In this document: in pieces, positions 47,404-56,836 of the stretch | Numbering within the stretch: position 1 is the first letter of the stretch | Layout: every line of letters starts with the position of its first letter | NCBI RefSeq assembly: GCF_001020985.1 | Contig: NZ_CP011542.1 | Span: 248,001-312,000, forward strand | From: Corynebacterium mustelae | GTDB taxonomy: Bacteria; Actinomycetota; Actinomycetes; Mycobacteriales; Mycobacteriaceae | Reading direction: 5' to 3' | Length of the DNA: 64,000 nucleotides | Notes under the pieces: generated by a model | Database searches by the model: none | What the model was told of the DNA's origin: nothing | The model's input: the letters and a program-made list of their open reading frames with translations, nothing else | Made by a program: the position numbers and the translations under genes

Positions 47404-47626
47404 CGTTGTGCGGCCGGGCCCTAAGAATGGCCACGATGAAGCATGCTCCGGCAACGTACCAGGCGATAATAGGTACCACTGAGGGGCCGGAATGCCTGGT
47501 AAGCACCGTTGATAGAATCAGGCAGGTGAAAACCGTGTTTGCCACGGTGGGGATTAGTTTCTTGGGGCGGATCGCGGCGACAACTGCGGAAATGAGAAGG
47601 AATCCGAGAACGAGATAGACAATCAT
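47384..47626 (-). CDS. Small three-helix membrane protein
   Basis: An 80-residue protein with three membrane stretches (about 2-18, 28-42 and 51-67). Its ATG overlaps the stop codon of the beta-lactamase-fold gene by four bases, so it is translated from the same message. The last five codons are part of the terminator stem. No family recognised; it may be a membrane partner of the upstream hydrolase. Confidence 0.7.
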   Translation of the reverse strand: MIVYLVLGFLLISAVVAAIRPKKLIPTVANTVFTCLILSTVLTRHSGPSVVPIIAWYVAGACFIVAILRARPHNANRPQP

Positions 47627-48591
47627 GGGGATAATACCTCCAATACGAGTGTTGTGGGGGAGGCGGTGGTGTTGGAAAGTCCGAGTGCGAATGAACGCTT
47701 GGCTTCGTCAAAAGCCAACATGCTGCTAAACCCGCCGGTCATGCCGTTGTGAAATGTGAAACCATCTTTCCTAATCCAGCCGTAGTCGGGTATGCCACGG
47801 TCCTGTACGTGCTGGGCAAATCGTGCGAGGTCGCCGGCGGTAGAAACGATTGCACCTGCCGGGGCGTAGCCGTCCATCGGCCAGGTTGCGGCATGGTGGC
47901 CAGTGACTAAGTATCCCGCCTTAAACTCGGGGGATTCGGTGGTGGCTACATGTGTGTTTGCCATGGCGAGTGGGCGAAGAATCCTAGTGGCAACAAGCTC
48001 GGGGTAAGGTGTTTGTGCTTGCTGTGCCAGAATTTGTCCCAATAACGCGTAACCGTAATTGGAGTACTGGTACGTCCCGACATTGCTTAACGGTTGATCT
48101 TTGGCCTGGTCAAGAACGTCGGAGGCGGTGATGCCTGCGTAAGGATTGCGATTGAGGTACGTGGTAGTAACACTGCGTAAGACCAAGTTGCGCGGTAATC
48201 GCGGTAGCCCGGAGGTGTGGTTTGCCAGGTCGCGGATGGTAACCGTATCGCTGGGGAATGCCACAAACGAAGAAACCGGGGCGTCAAGACTGATCTCGCC
48301 GCGTTCGACCGCTTGGCGGAGAAGTTCCACGGTAAACATCTTGGTTATCGAGCCGATTTCAAATTGCGTATGTTCGTCCGCGCCCAGCCCGGCGAATGTG
48401 GTGTCACCGTCATGGGTGGCAACGGCGAGCGCCTTGCTGCCGGGTGGTGCCTGGGCTGCGAGGGTATCGGCAAGTGTAGTGTCGCCGGTGCGGGTGGGCT
48501 CTAGGAAAATGGGGCGAGGTCCTGCGGCAATGAGTATGGCCGCGACCAAAATCGCCACCACGATGTTTCGGCGCGGAATGGTAGCGATCAT
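47623..48591 (-). CDS. Beta-lactamase-fold serine hydrolase, membrane-anchored
   Basis: A 322-residue protein with an N-terminal signal anchor (about 9-30) and a class C beta-lactamase / penicillin-binding-type domain outside the membrane. SITK (Ser81-Lys84) is the catalytic SxxK, YSNYGY the YxN motif and HNGMTGG takes the place of the KTG box. Such proteins are esterases, D-amino-acid peptidases or beta-lactamases, and the substrate here is unknown. The ATG at 48591 overlaps the regulator stop (ATGA), with GGGGAG before it. Confidence 0.85.
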   Translation of the reverse strand: MIATIPRRNIVVAILVAAILIAAGPRPIFLEPTRTGDTTLADTLAAQAPPGSKALAVATHDGDTTFAGLGADEHTQFEIGSITKMFTVELLRQAVERGEISLDAPVSSFVAFPSDTVTIRDLANHTSGLPRLPRNLVLRSVTTTYLNRNPYAGITASDVLDQAKDQPLSNVGTYQYSNYGYALLGQILAQQAQTPYPELVATRILRPLAMANTHVATTESPEFKAGYLVTGHHAATWPMDGYAPAGAIVSTAGDLARFAQHVQDRGIPDYGWIRKDGFTFHNGMTGGFSSMLAFDEAKRSFALGLSNTTASPTTLVLEVLSP

Positions 48592-49034
48592 GGCAGCTCC
48601 CCGGCGGCAATGATGCAGAGCAGTGGAATTACCCGCGTGCCTGGTATTCGAAACTGACCGGTGGTGGTTTTCTCCACCCAACCAGCCGCGACGAGCGCAT
48701 TGACGTGATGATAACAGCTGCCCTGACTGGTGGTTATTCCCCGCGCTACTAGTTCTGGGACGGTGGTGGGGGCGTCGATAAGCGTGCGCATGATGGCAAA
48801 ACGTTGTGGATGCGCGAGTGCAGCGACCCGATTGAGGCTAGATTCCCAGGCGGTGTCGATAAGATGCGCTGCGGGGCGGGCCCATTCGTATTCCCAGTTG
48901 CCGCCCGCAGCTGTTGCGGAGCCGGAGAACGTGACCATGCCGTCGTCGCTTAGAACGGCGGGTGTGGGCAGCTGCTGTTCCAGGGCCGATACACGGTGTT
49001 CTACTGCTTCAAGCCGCGTGAGGAAGTCGTCCAT
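48588..49034 (-). CDS. ArsR-type winged-helix regulator
   Basis: A 148-residue protein. Residues 1-25 are a coiled-coil-like helix and 70-148 a winged helix-turn-helix (NRVAALAHPQRFAIMRTLI, then QGSCYHHVNALVAAGWVEKTTTGQFRIPGTR). It lacks the metal-binding cysteines of ArsR itself, so the signal is not metal of that type. It is the first gene of a three-gene, ATGA-coupled operon with a beta-lactamase-fold protein and a small membrane protein, and probably controls that operon. Confidence 0.82.
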   Translation of the reverse strand: MDDFLTRLEAVEHRVSALEQQLPTPAVLSDDGMVTFSGSATAAGGNWEYEWARPAAHLIDTAWESSLNRVAALAHPQRFAIMRTLIDAPTTVPELVARGITTSQGSCYHHVNALVAAGWVEKTTTGQFRIPGTRVIPLLCIIAAGELP

Positions 49035-49118
49035 GTTCAGTATTTTAAAATTCTAAAATCAAGGGTGCTTCGCTTTTCGACGCCCTACTGTTGGCGGTTT
49101 AGGCACTGAAGCCTTGGG

Positions 49119-50540
49119 TTAGTACGGTGCGACGTTTGATGCGTGCGGATCGACGGAAATCGTGCGGTTAATTGCCGGGAACGCGCGCTGGGCACAATTT
49201 TCACGGGTGCACACGCGGCAGCCCACCCCAATCGGGACTGCGGAGGAAAAATCCCGTAAATCGAAACCGGTTGCGTACACTGTCCGGTCGGCATGGCGGG
49301 CATCGCAGCCGAGTCCAATGGCAAAGAGCTTTCCGGTCTCGCCGAACCTGCCCTGGTGGTGTTTGACGGTGCGGGCGATCCAGAGGTAATTGCGACCATC
49401 GGGCATTTGGGCGAGTTGCCGCATGATGGTGCCGGGGTTGGCAAAGGTCTCATATACGTTCCACAGCGGGCAGGTGCCGCCGGAGTGGGTGAAATGAAAG
49501 CCAGTGGCGGATTGCCGTTTGCTCATATTTCCGGCGCGGTCGACACGCACGAAGGTAAACGGAATGCCGCGCAACTTCGGACGCTGGAGCGTCGATAGGC
49601 GGTGGCACAAGGTTTCGTAACCAACGCCGAACATCTGGCACAGATACTCGATGTCGTAACCATTGCGTTCGGCTTCCTGGTGGAACATCCGATAGGGCAA
49701 CATTAAAGCTGCGGCGAAATAAGAGGCGACGCCACGCAACGCCAACCGCCGGGCTTCCTCGGTGGTGAAGTGCCACTCATTGACCACATCGTTAATGAGT
49801 TCGCCTGCCTCCAGGTACCCCAATTCCGCCGCCATGCGAAACGCCCGCTGGCCGGCGATGAGGCGGGAGGAAAGCGTCAAAGTCTGGGAAGCAAGGTCGA
49901 GGTTATGTAACTGGTTGCCGATGTCTGCTCCCGTGGTCACGCCAATGCCGTGCTTGCTGGTCAGTCGTTCACTTAATGCGGACTCGGTGGCCCGGATGGC
50001 GAAAGTGGAAACGCCTAAATCAGCGGCGATGGCTTCGGCCTTGAGGTCGATGGCGTCGAGGTAGTTCTGTCGGGCATAGAAAAAATCGCGTACCTCATCG
50101 TGCGGCATGGACAGTGCTTCGGAAACCGCACCTTGATCGTTAGCGGTCAGGCGCACGTCGGTGGCAACGGACAATTTATCCCGAACGTTTCGGTAGCGGC
50201 GATGCATATCCACCATGGTGCGGGCGATGCTGGGGTGGTTTTGCACCATCTCATTGAGCTCATGAATGGGGATGGGGGTGGGGCATAGCTCTTTATCAAG
50301 AATCACGTCTTGGATTTCAGCCAACAGTCGTGAATCATCGTCACGGGAGAAAAACGTAGCGTCGACACCGAAAGTTTCGGTTATTCGATTGAGCACGGGG
50401 AGGGTTAATGGCCGAACGTCGTGTTCGATCTGGTTGACGTAACTTGCCGAAAGCCCCAAGGTGGTGGCCAGGGATGCTTGACTCAAATCTCTTTCCCGAC
50501 GTAATTGGCGAAGTCGGGAGCCCACATAGGTTTTAGCCAT
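49119..50540 (-). CDS. ramB: Transcriptional regulator of acetate metabolism RamB
   Basis: A 473-residue protein. Residues 8-62 form an XRE-type helix-turn-helix ([31 protein letters not shown]), the middle is an IrrE/ImmA-like and short-chain-acyl-regulator domain, and a cysteine-containing [10 protein letters not shown] motif lies near the C-terminus. This is the RamB architecture; in C. glutamicum RamB represses genes of acetate and glyoxylate metabolism. Start at the ATG at 50540 because the family begins [10 protein letters not shown]. The gene is divergent from sdhCAB, as in C. glutamicum. Confidence 0.93.
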   Translation of the reverse strand: MAKTYVGSRLRQLRRERDLSQASLATTLGLSASYVNQIEHDVRPLTLPVLNRITETFGVDATFFSRDDDSRLLAEIQDVILDKELCPTPIPIHELNEMVQNHPSIARTMVDMHRRYRNVRDKLSVATDVRLTANDQGAVSEALSMPHDEVRDFFYARQNYLDAIDLKAEAIAADLGVSTFAIRATESALSERLTSKHGIGVTTGADIGNQLHNLDLASQTLTLSSRLIAGQRAFRMAAELGYLEAGELINDVVNEWHFTTEEARRLALRGVASYFAAALMLPYRMFHQEAERNGYDIEYLCQMFGVGYETLCHRLSTLQRPKLRGIPFTFVRVDRAGNMSKRQSATGFHFTHSGGTCPLWNVYETFANPGTIMRQLAQMPDGRNYLWIARTVKHHQGRFGETGKLFAIGLGCDARHADRTVYATGFDLRDFSSAVPIGVGCRVCTRENCAQRAFPAINRTISVDPHASNVAPY

Positions 50541-50590
50541 GGTGGAAAGCTTAGTCAACGGGTTTGGGTTGTCGGACGTTTTTACTCATT

Positions 50591-50611
50591 CTTTGCAATA
50601 AATCTTCGCAA
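50591..50611. promoter_or_regulatory. Two RamB-box-like half sites upstream of ramB
   Basis: CTTTGCAA (50591-50598) and CTTCGCAA (50604-50611) stand 13 bases apart, 51-71 bases before the ramB start. The published RamB box has the core ACTTTGCAAA, so negative autoregulation is likely; this is inferred from sequence resemblance. Confidence 0.5.
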
Positions 50612-50987
50612 TTTTGTGTAGTTGGGAATTTTTTATGTTGATGATGCGTTGCATCGGGTGGCTGGTTGCATTCGTTTCCCAGTTCACGGCATACTTTGAC
50701 ACCCAACTTAAGGTCAATCATTCGATTGATACCAAAAGGGTGGGATTTTTTAAAACCGGAAAATTCCGTTAAAAATACGGTGGAGATAGGTGTGTCATTT
50801 TACGCTTGTGTAAAAGTGCAGTTAGTGGCGTCGTAAAACGTATAAAGGGACAGCGATATCAGGTCAGGCTACCCTTAATTGCAGGTAGTTGCCTATTTTT
50901 TAAGATGTGGGGTAAGTCACAGGTGGCTGTGGCGAGTGGTTAGCAAGGCATTTGGGGGAATAAAGTAAGGGCGACACTGGAGGTGCC
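50612..50987 (+). promoter_or_regulatory. sdhC upstream region with RamA-like and promoter elements
   Basis: TATAAA at 50841-50846 and TAAAGT at 50961-50966 are possible -10 boxes. TGGGGT at 50908-50913 matches the half site of RamA, which activates sdhCAB in C. glutamicum. A CACAG-GTGG-CTGTG palindrome follows at 50918-50931. GGAGG at 50979-50983 is the sdhC ribosome-binding site. Confidence 0.45.
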
Positions 50988-51746
50988 ATGACTGTAAATA
51001 ACATCGACCGTGACGCAATCGCTCACGGCAAAATCACAGAAAAGCCGCTGCGTGAGCGGCCCAAATTTCCGACATGGGCATTGAAGCTAACAATGGCCAT
51101 CACTGGCCTGATTTTCGCAGGCTTCGTCGTGTTCCACATGGTTGGAAATCTAAAGGTTTTCCTGCCTCACTACGAGGATGGAACCCACCCAATTGACGTA
51201 TATGGACAGTGGCTACGTGAACTCATGTATCCACTCCTGCCACACGAGACTTTCCTGTGGATCTTCCGCATTGTGCTATTGGCGGCAATTGCGCTACACA
51301 TCTACGGCGCATTTGCGCTGACCAGTCGGTCTCACCGGTCTCGTGGTAAATTCCGCCGCACCAACTTGGTTGGTGGCATGAACTCGTTTACCACCAAAAC
51401 GATGCTGGTCACCGGCATTATTTTGCTGGCTTTCATCATCTTCCACATTCTGGATCTCACCGCAGGCGTAACCCCGGCCGCAAGCGACGTGTTTGAGCAC
51501 GGAGCGATCTATGCAAACATGGTGGCCAGCTTCTCTCGTTGGCCAGTGACTATTTTCTACGTCATCGCCATGGTTGTTTTGTTCCTCCACCTTTCACACG
51601 GCATCTGGCTGGCAGTTTCCGACCTGGGCATCACCGGTAAGCGCTGGCGCGCCATCCTGCTGGTCGTCGCATACCTGGTGCCAGCAATTGTGATGATTGG
51701 CAACATCTCGATTCCGCTTTCCATCGCCTTGGGCTTGGTCGGCTAG
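50988..51746 (+). CDS. sdhC: Succinate dehydrogenase cytochrome b subunit
   Basis: A 252-residue protein with five membrane helices and conserved histidines for heme (FHMVGN near 43, ALHIYGAF, FIIFHILDL, HLSHGIW). This is the single-subunit diheme anchor of type B succinate:menaquinone oxidoreductase; no sdhD is present. It holds the SdhA-SdhB pair to the membrane and passes electrons to menaquinone. GGAGG precedes the ATG. First gene of sdhCAB. Confidence 0.95.
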   Translation: MTVNNIDRDAIAHGKITEKPLRERPKFPTWALKLTMAITGLIFAGFVVFHMVGNLKVFLPHYEDGTHPIDVYGQWLRELMYPLLPHETFLWIFRIVLLAAIALHIYGAFALTSRSHRSRGKFRRTNLVGGMNSFTTKTMLVTGIILLAFIIFHILDLTAGVTPAASDVFEHGAIYANMVASFSRWPVTIFYVIAMVVLFLHLSHGIWLAVSDLGITGKRWRAILLVVAYLVPAIVMIGNISIPLSIALGLVG

Positions 51747-51774
51747 GTCGAAGAAGGACGAAAAGGTACACAAT

Positions 51775-53790
51775 ATGAGCACTCACGCTGAAACCGTAAC
51801 TCGCCCTGAGTTCAACCACCCAGCTTCCATCGTCCCTGGCGTCAAACCAGGAACCGTGCTGGACGCACACGAGCCAAAGGGCGTTCCTGTCCGCGAAATG
51901 TGGCAGTACCATAAAGACCACATGGAGCTGGTCTCCCCACTTAACCGTCGTAAGTTCCGTGTCCTCGTTGTCGGAACCGGCCTTTCCGGTGGTGCAGCTG
52001 CAGCGGCACTCGGCGAACTAGGCTACGACGTCAAAGCATTCACTTACCACGATGCTCCTCGCCGTGCACACTCCATCGCAGCACAGGGTGGCGTTAACTC
52101 CGCCCGTGGCAAGAAAGTGGACAACGACGGCGCATACCGTCACGCGAAGGACACCGTAAAAGGCGGTGACTTCCGGTGCCGCGAGTCTGACTGTTGGCGC
52201 TTGGCTATCGAATCCGCTCGCGTAATTGACCATATGAATGCCATCGGTGCCCCATTCGCCCGTGAATACGGTGGCGCACTGGCAACCCGTTCCTTCGGTG
52301 GTGTGCAGGTATCCCGTACCTACTACACCCGTGGTCAGACTGGTCAGCAGCTGCAGCTTTCTACTGCATCCTCGTTGCAGCGTCAGATTCACCTCGGCTC
52401 CGTAGAGATCTTCACCCACAACGACATGGTGGATCTCATCATCACCGAAAAAGACGGCAAGAAGCGCTGTGAAGGTGTGGTTATGCGTAACCTCATCACC
52501 GGTGAGCTCACCGCTCACACCGGCCACGCAGTCATCTTGGCAACCGGTGGTTACGGCAACGTTTACCACATGTCGACTCTGGCAAAGAACTCCAATGCTG
52601 GCGCAATCATGCGCGCATACGAGGCAGGCGCATACTTCGCATCGCCTTCCTTCATTCAGTTCCACCCAACCGGCCTGCCAGTGAACTCCGAATGGCAATC
52701 CAAGACCATTCTGATGTCTGAGTCCCTGCGTAACGACGGCCGCGTGTGGTCGCCAATCAAGCCCAACGACGACCGCGACCCGAATACCATTCCGGAAGAA
52801 GAGCGCGACTACTTCTTGGAGCGCCGCTACCCGGCATTCGGTAACCTGGTTCCTCGTGACGTGGCGTCCCGCGCTATCTCCCAGCAGATCAACGCTGGTC
52901 TGGGTGTTGGCCCGCTGCACAACGCCGCATACTTGGACTTCCGCGACGCTATCGAGCGCCTCGGCCAGGACACCATCCGAGAGCGTTATTCCAACCTCTT
53001 CCAAATGTATGAAGAAGCAATTGGTGAAGACCCGTACTCCGCACCGATGCGTATTGCTCCTACCTGCCACTTCACCATGGGCGGGTTGTGGACCGACTTC
53101 AACGAAATGACATCCATTCCAGGGCTGTTCGCAGCTGGCGAGTGTTCCTGGACCTACCACGGTGCAAACCGGTTGGGTGCTAACTCGCTGCTGTCGGCAT
53201 CGGTAGATGGTTGGTTCACCCTACCGTTTACCATCCCGAACTTCTTGGCAGGTTACTTGGGTCAAGAACGACTGCCTGAGAATGCACCTGAAGTACAGGT
53301 TGCACTTGACCGGGCGCAAGCTCGCATCGATCGCCTGATGAATATCAAGGGCGATAACCCACACGGTCCGGAGTATTATCACCGGCAGTTGGGTGAAATC
53401 CTTTACTTCTCCTGTGGCGTTGCCCGCAATATTGAAGATCTCAAGGCCGGTATCGAAAAGATCCGTGCTCTGCGTAGGGATTTCTGGGCAAATATGCGCA
53501 TCACCGGTAGCCAGGATGAAATGAACCAGGTGCTGGAATACGCAGCTCGTGTCGCCGACTACATTGACCTCGGCGAGCTGATGTGCGTGGATGCATTGGA
53601 CCGCGACGAGTCTTGCGGTGCTCACTTCCGTGACGATCACCTTTCCCCTGAGGGTGAGGCTGAGCGTGACGACGAAAACTGGTGCTTCGTTTCCGCATGG
53701 GAACCAGGTGCAAGCGAAGGCGAATTCATCCGCCACGCAGAACCTCTCGTGTTTGAAGCGATCCCTCTGATGACAAGGAATTACAAGTAA
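51775..53790 (+). CDS. sdhA: Succinate dehydrogenase flavoprotein subunit
   Basis: A 671-residue protein. GTGLSGGAAAAALGELGYD binds FAD, AHSIAAQGGVN contains the histidine that links FAD covalently, and the substrate-site Arg and His are present in the capping domain. It oxidises succinate to fumarate in the citric acid cycle. The ATG at 51775 was chosen because a longer frame would begin within sdhC, and because MSTHAETVTRPEF is the corynebacterial start. The stop overlaps the sdhB start by one base. Confidence 0.96.
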   Translation: MSTHAETVTRPEFNHPASIVPGVKPGTVLDAHEPKGVPVREMWQYHKDHMELVSPLNRRKFRVLVVGTGLSGGAAAAALGELGYDVKAFTYHDAPRRAHSIAAQGGVNSARGKKVDNDGAYRHAKDTVKGGDFRCRESDCWRLAIESARVIDHMNAIGAPFAREYGGALATRSFGGVQVSRTYYTRGQTGQQLQLSTASSLQRQIHLGSVEIFTHNDMVDLIITEKDGKKRCEGVVMRNLITGELTAHTGHAVILATGGYGNVYHMSTLAKNSNAGAIMRAYEAGAYFASPSFIQFHPTGLPVNSEWQSKTILMSESLRNDGRVWSPIKPNDDRDPNTIPEEERDYFLERRYPAFGNLVPRDVASRAISQQINAGLGVGPLHNAAYLDFRDAIERLGQDTIRERYSNLFQMYEEAIGEDPYSAPMRIAPTCHFTMGGLWTDFNEMTSIPGLFAAGECSWTYHGANRLGANSLLSASVDGWFTLPFTIPNFLAGYLGQERLPENAPEVQVALDRAQARIDRLMNIKGDNPHGPEYYHRQLGEILYFSCGVARNIEDLKAGIEKIRALRRDFWANMRITGSQDEMNQVLEYAARVADYIDLGELMCVDALDRDESCGAHFRDDHLSPEGEAERDDENWCFVSAWEPGASEGEFIRHAEPLVFEAIPLMTRNYK

Positions 53791-54539
53791 TGAAACTGCA
53801 TCTTGAAATCTGGCGTCAGGCCGGGCCTTATCAGGAGGGCCACTTCGAGACCGTCATTGTCGAAGACGCCGTAGCGCAAATGTCCATCCTCGAACTGTTG
53901 GACCACGTCAACACCGGTATGGTCGAACGCGGTGAAGAACCATTCGCATTCGCTTCCGACTGCCGCGAAGGTATCTGCGGTACCTGTGGTCTGTTGGTCA
54001 ACGGTCGACCACACGGTCTGGAGCAAAACCAGCCTGCATGTCAGCAGCGTCTGCTTAACGTGGCCGATGGTTCTACCTTAAAGATTGAGCCATTCCGCTC
54101 CGCAGCATTCCCAGTGATCAAGGACATGGTTGTTGACCGTTCCGCCCTGGACCGGGTCATGCAACAAGGCGGTTATGTCAGTGTCAACGCAGGTACTGCA
54201 CCTGATGCTGATACCCTCCACATGAACCACCAGACCGCTGAGCTTGCGCTTGACCACGCTGCCTGCATCGGCTGTGGTGCCTGTGTGGCTGCGTGCCCGA
54301 ATGGTGCGGCTCACCTGTTCACTGGTGCTAAGCTGGTTCACCTTTCGCTCATGCCAATGGGTAAGGAAGAACGCGGCCGTCGTGCCCGCAAGATGGTGGA
54401 CGAGTTGGAAACCAACTTCGGTCACTGCTCCTTGTACGGCGAATGTGCAGACGTATGCCCAGCAGGCATTCCGCTCACTGCGGTTGCGGCCATTAACAAG
54501 GAACGCGCTCGCGCATTCTTCACCGCTAAGGATGCTTAA
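53790..54539 (+). CDS. sdhB: Succinate dehydrogenase iron-sulfur subunit
   Basis: A 249-residue protein with three iron-sulfur sites: CREGICGTCG with a fourth cysteine later for the [2Fe-2S] centre, CIGCGACVAACP and then GECADVCPAG for the [4Fe-4S] and [3Fe-4S] centres. It carries electrons from SdhA to the hemes of SdhC. Translation is coupled to sdhA (TAATG). Confidence 0.96.
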   Translation: MKLHLEIWRQAGPYQEGHFETVIVEDAVAQMSILELLDHVNTGMVERGEEPFAFASDCREGICGTCGLLVNGRPHGLEQNQPACQQRLLNVADGSTLKIEPFRSAAFPVIKDMVVDRSALDRVMQQGGYVSVNAGTAPDADTLHMNHQTAELALDHAACIGCGACVAACPNGAAHLFTGAKLVHLSLMPMGKEERGRRARKMVDELETNFGHCSLYGECADVCPAGIPLTAVAAINKERARAFFTAKDA

Positions 54540-54560
54540 GCCTTACCCCCAAACGGGATA

Positions 54561-54614
54561 GCCTGCCAGTACGCGTGACCAAAACTTCATGTAGGCATTG
54601 CTACACTGGCAGGC
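54561..54614. other. Inverted repeat after sdhB
   Basis: GCCTGCCAGT (54561-54570) and ACTGGCAGGC (54605-54614) are exact inverted copies 34 bases apart. There is no T-run, so it is not a standard terminator; it may attenuate transcription or protect the sdhCAB message end. Confidence 0.55.
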
Positions 54615-54730
54615 AGGCTTGAGGCTCCGCGATTGGGGCTCTCACTTTTATCGGTAGGCCACACGCATAAGCTGGCTCTTCCATAAACTTAAGAACCCTT
54701 ATTATTAAAGCTCAGTAGAAAGGTACCCAC

Positions 54731-55081
54731 ATGTCCGCTGAAAAGCACGTGGCTGAATACCCAGTCTTCAATGGCGAGGTTTCTAGCCGTATGCAGTACA
54801 TTGACGGCTACGATCCGGTTAGCTTAGGTGCACCGCACTCTTCTTTGCTGCGCACCAGCACGTGGTTGGGTATGGGCTTTGTACTCACGTCGCTTGCTGG
54901 CTTCGGCCTCATCATTTTTGGTGCTGCTACCCAAATTTACGGCACCCAAGAAGCCGCAATGACATATCTATACATCGGTATTGTTTTGGCAGCTGTGCTG
55001 TTGATCGGTGGTTTCGGCCTGATTCACTACGGCCGCCGCTACTACCGGCAATACCGCGCTGAAACCGGCCGGGTGAACTAA
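54731..55081 (+). CDS. Small membrane protein linked to sdhCAB
   Basis: A 116-residue protein with two membrane helices (about 45-67 and 78-98), an acidic start and a basic C-terminal end (HYGRRYYRQYRAETGR). An AGAAAGG site stands before the ATG. A gene for a protein of this type follows sdhCAB in other corynebacteria, so it is presumably native and conserved, but its function is unknown. The last 44 codons and the terminator are duplicated downstream of the insertion sequence; this first copy is intact. Confidence 0.8.
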   Translation: MSAEKHVAEYPVFNGEVSSRMQYIDGYDPVSLGAPHSSLLRTSTWLGMGFVLTSLAGFGLIIFGAATQIYGTQEAAMTYLYIGIVLAAVLLIGGFGLIHYGRRYYRQYRAETGRVN

Positions 55082-55192
55082 TACACCACGGCACCTCCCA
55101 AGAAGGCCCCACTTCGGTGGGGCCTTTTTAGCGCCGTGAGTTTGGTGGATTCTGGGGCTAGGGGACGAAAAGTGTGGCTGTTTTGGGTATTA
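54949..55192 (+). repeat. 244-bp direct repeat, left copy (IS target duplication)
   Basis: Identical to 56837-57080 by direct reading; the two copies are 1888 bases apart and end exactly at the IS ends. The repeat covers the 3' end of the small membrane gene, its terminator and 60 bases beyond. Confidence 0.92.
55102..55130 (+). terminator. Terminator after the sdh-linked membrane gene
   Basis: GGCCCCAC-TTCG-GTGGGGCC followed by TTTTT. A second identical copy lies at 56990-57018 in the right direct repeat. Confidence 0.92.
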
Positions 55193-56836
55193 CCTGAGTT
55201 GCACAGTGGTTTGTGGTTTTGGTGGGTTTGGTTGTGGGTGAGCTGGGGTTTTAGGGTGTTTTTTGGGTTTTTGTCGTACTAATTTGGTGGGTTTTTTGGG
55301 CTTGTTAGTCTTGTTGTGTGGTGCGGATTAGGAAAGTTAGGACTGCTAGCGGTGCGACTGCCGTGCAGATCGTGCGGGATGTGCATCGCCGAACTGTGGT
55401 GGATTATCATGTCGGTTCTGCCCATAACGAGATTGAACTTCACGCTTTACTCAAAAAAGCGCGTGATCTGCTTTACGCTGATCAGCTTGAGTTAGATCTT
55501 GAGTTACCAGTGGCAGGTGATACCGAAGACTCGTTGACGGTGGAGTCGATGACTGCTCGCGTATTATTGGATGTTTTTGCTTGTGCGTGGTCGACGCTTG
55601 GTTTTGATGCGATCTATCCGGTGGATTCTGTTTTTGCCCGCACTGTTTTTGCACGTGTAGTCCAGCCTTCTTCGAAGTCACAAGTACCCATGGTGCTTCA
55701 ACGGTTAGGGTTACCTGCTGTTCATCGCAACACGGTTTCAGCTGCAGTGAAAACAGCTTTTGATGAGGATAAGTACAGTGCGTTTTCCCGAGCATGTTTT
55801 GATTTCAGCCTGGCACGTGGCACAGTAGCGTGGGTGCTTTATGACGTTACGACGTTGTATTTTGAAGCAGATCGTGAAGACGATTTACGTAAAGTGGGGT
55901 ACTCGAAAGAGCGTCGTATCGATCCACAGGTTGTTGTGGGACTGCTTGTTGATAGCCGTGGACTTCCCTTGGAAATTTCCTGCTTCGAGGGAAACAAAGC
56001 AGAAGCACTCACCATGATTGATGTACTGAATAGCTTTCGCAGGCGGCATAACGTGGAAAATATCATTGTTGTCGCCGATGCTGGCATGATTTCTGCGGAC
56101 AACTGCAATCATCTAGAAGCGCTTGGGTTTCAATTCATTATCGGGGCAAGAATGTCCAAAGCTCCCTACAAGATGGATATGCCCATCAATGAGACAGGAC
56201 ACGCTATTGATGATGGGCATATCGTCGAATCAACGAAAACAATGGGCCCTAGCACAACTCACCGAACCACACGGCGAATGGTCTGTCAGTATTCACACAA
56301 GCGATTTGCCAACGACAAGCACACTCTTGCCAAGCAACGTCAACGTGCTGAAGAAATCGTCACAGGAACGCGGAAACAAAAACGGGCACGGTTTGTTACC
56401 CACACCAGCGGCCGTTGTGAGTTCAACACTGATGATTTTGAAAAAGCGTCACAACTAGCAGGCTGGAAAGGATACATCACCAACATCTCGGCCGAGGACA
56501 TGTCAGGTGAACAAATCATTGCAACATATCATGACCTATACGAAGTGGAACGAAGTTTCCGAATGGCAAAAAGCGACCTTCAAGCCAGGCCAATGTACGT
56601 ACGGAAAGAAGATTCCATCCGCGCCCACCTAAATCTCGTCTTTGTCGCCCTAGCCGTCGCACGTTTCCTACAAGATCTCACCGGATTCAGTCGACAAAAA
56701 ATCATCAACATCCTCGAACCCTTACGAGACGTAACCATCAACACACCCCACGGCCCGATAACCATCCCCACAAAAATCACACCAGAAGCCCAAGAAATCC
56801 TCAACAAAATGTCGTACTAAAACTGTGCAAGTCAGG
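55193..56836 (+). mobile_element. IS1634-type insertion sequence, 1644 bp
   Basis: The left end CCTGAGTTGCACAGT and the right end ACTGTGCAAGTCAGG form a 15-base terminal inverted repeat with one mismatch. They fit exactly between the two 244-bp direct repeats. One intact transposase gene fills the element. The left 125 bases are T/G-rich non-coding DNA. Confidence 0.92.
55318..56820 (+). CDS. IS1634-family (IS4-like) transposase
   Basis: A 500-residue DDE transposase. The likely catalytic residues are Asp176 (LYDVTTLYF), Asp254 (VVADAGM) and Glu411 in YHDLYEVERSFR, the YREK-like segment of IS4/IS1634 enzymes. The fold is interrupted by the beta insertion of this group between Asp254 and Glu411. 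The GTG start has no clear ribosome-binding site, as often in transposases. There is no frameshift or stop, so the element may be active. Codon use differs little from the host. Confidence 0.92.
   Translation: MVRIRKVRTASGATAVQIVRDVHRRTVVDYHVGSAHNEIELHALLKKARDLLYADQLELDLELPVAGDTEDSLTVESMTARVLLDVFACAWSTLGFDAIYPVDSVFARTVFARVVQPSSKSQVPMVLQRLGLPAVHRNTVSAAVKTAFDEDKYSAFSRACFDFSLARGTVAWVLYDVTTLYFEADREDDLRKVGYSKERRIDPQVVVGLLVDSRGLPLEISCFEGNKAEALTMIDVLNSFRRRHNVENIIVVADAGMISADNCNHLEALGFQFIIGARMSKAPYKMDMPINETGHAIDDGHIVESTKTMGPSTTHRTTRRMVCQYSHKRFANDKHTLAKQRQRAEEIVTGTRKQKRARFVTHTSGRCEFNTDDFEKASQLAGWKGYITNISAEDMSGEQIIATYHDLYEVERSFRMAKSDLQARPMYVRKEDSIRAHLNLVFVALAVARFLQDLTGFSRQKIINILEPLRDVTINTPHGPITIPTKITPEAQEILNKMSY

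Noticed and set aside
50918..50931. CACAG-GTGG-CTGTG palindrome before sdhC as a GlxR (cAMP) site
   Set aside because: The half-site direction and spacing do not match TGTGA-N6-TCACA, so no GlxR call is made.
52018..53160. 380-residue antisense frame in sdhA
   Set aside because: It is a by-product of the strong codon bias of sdhA; no protein pattern is present. The same holds for antisense frames in lpd (46097-46960) and in the aminopeptidase and flippase genes.
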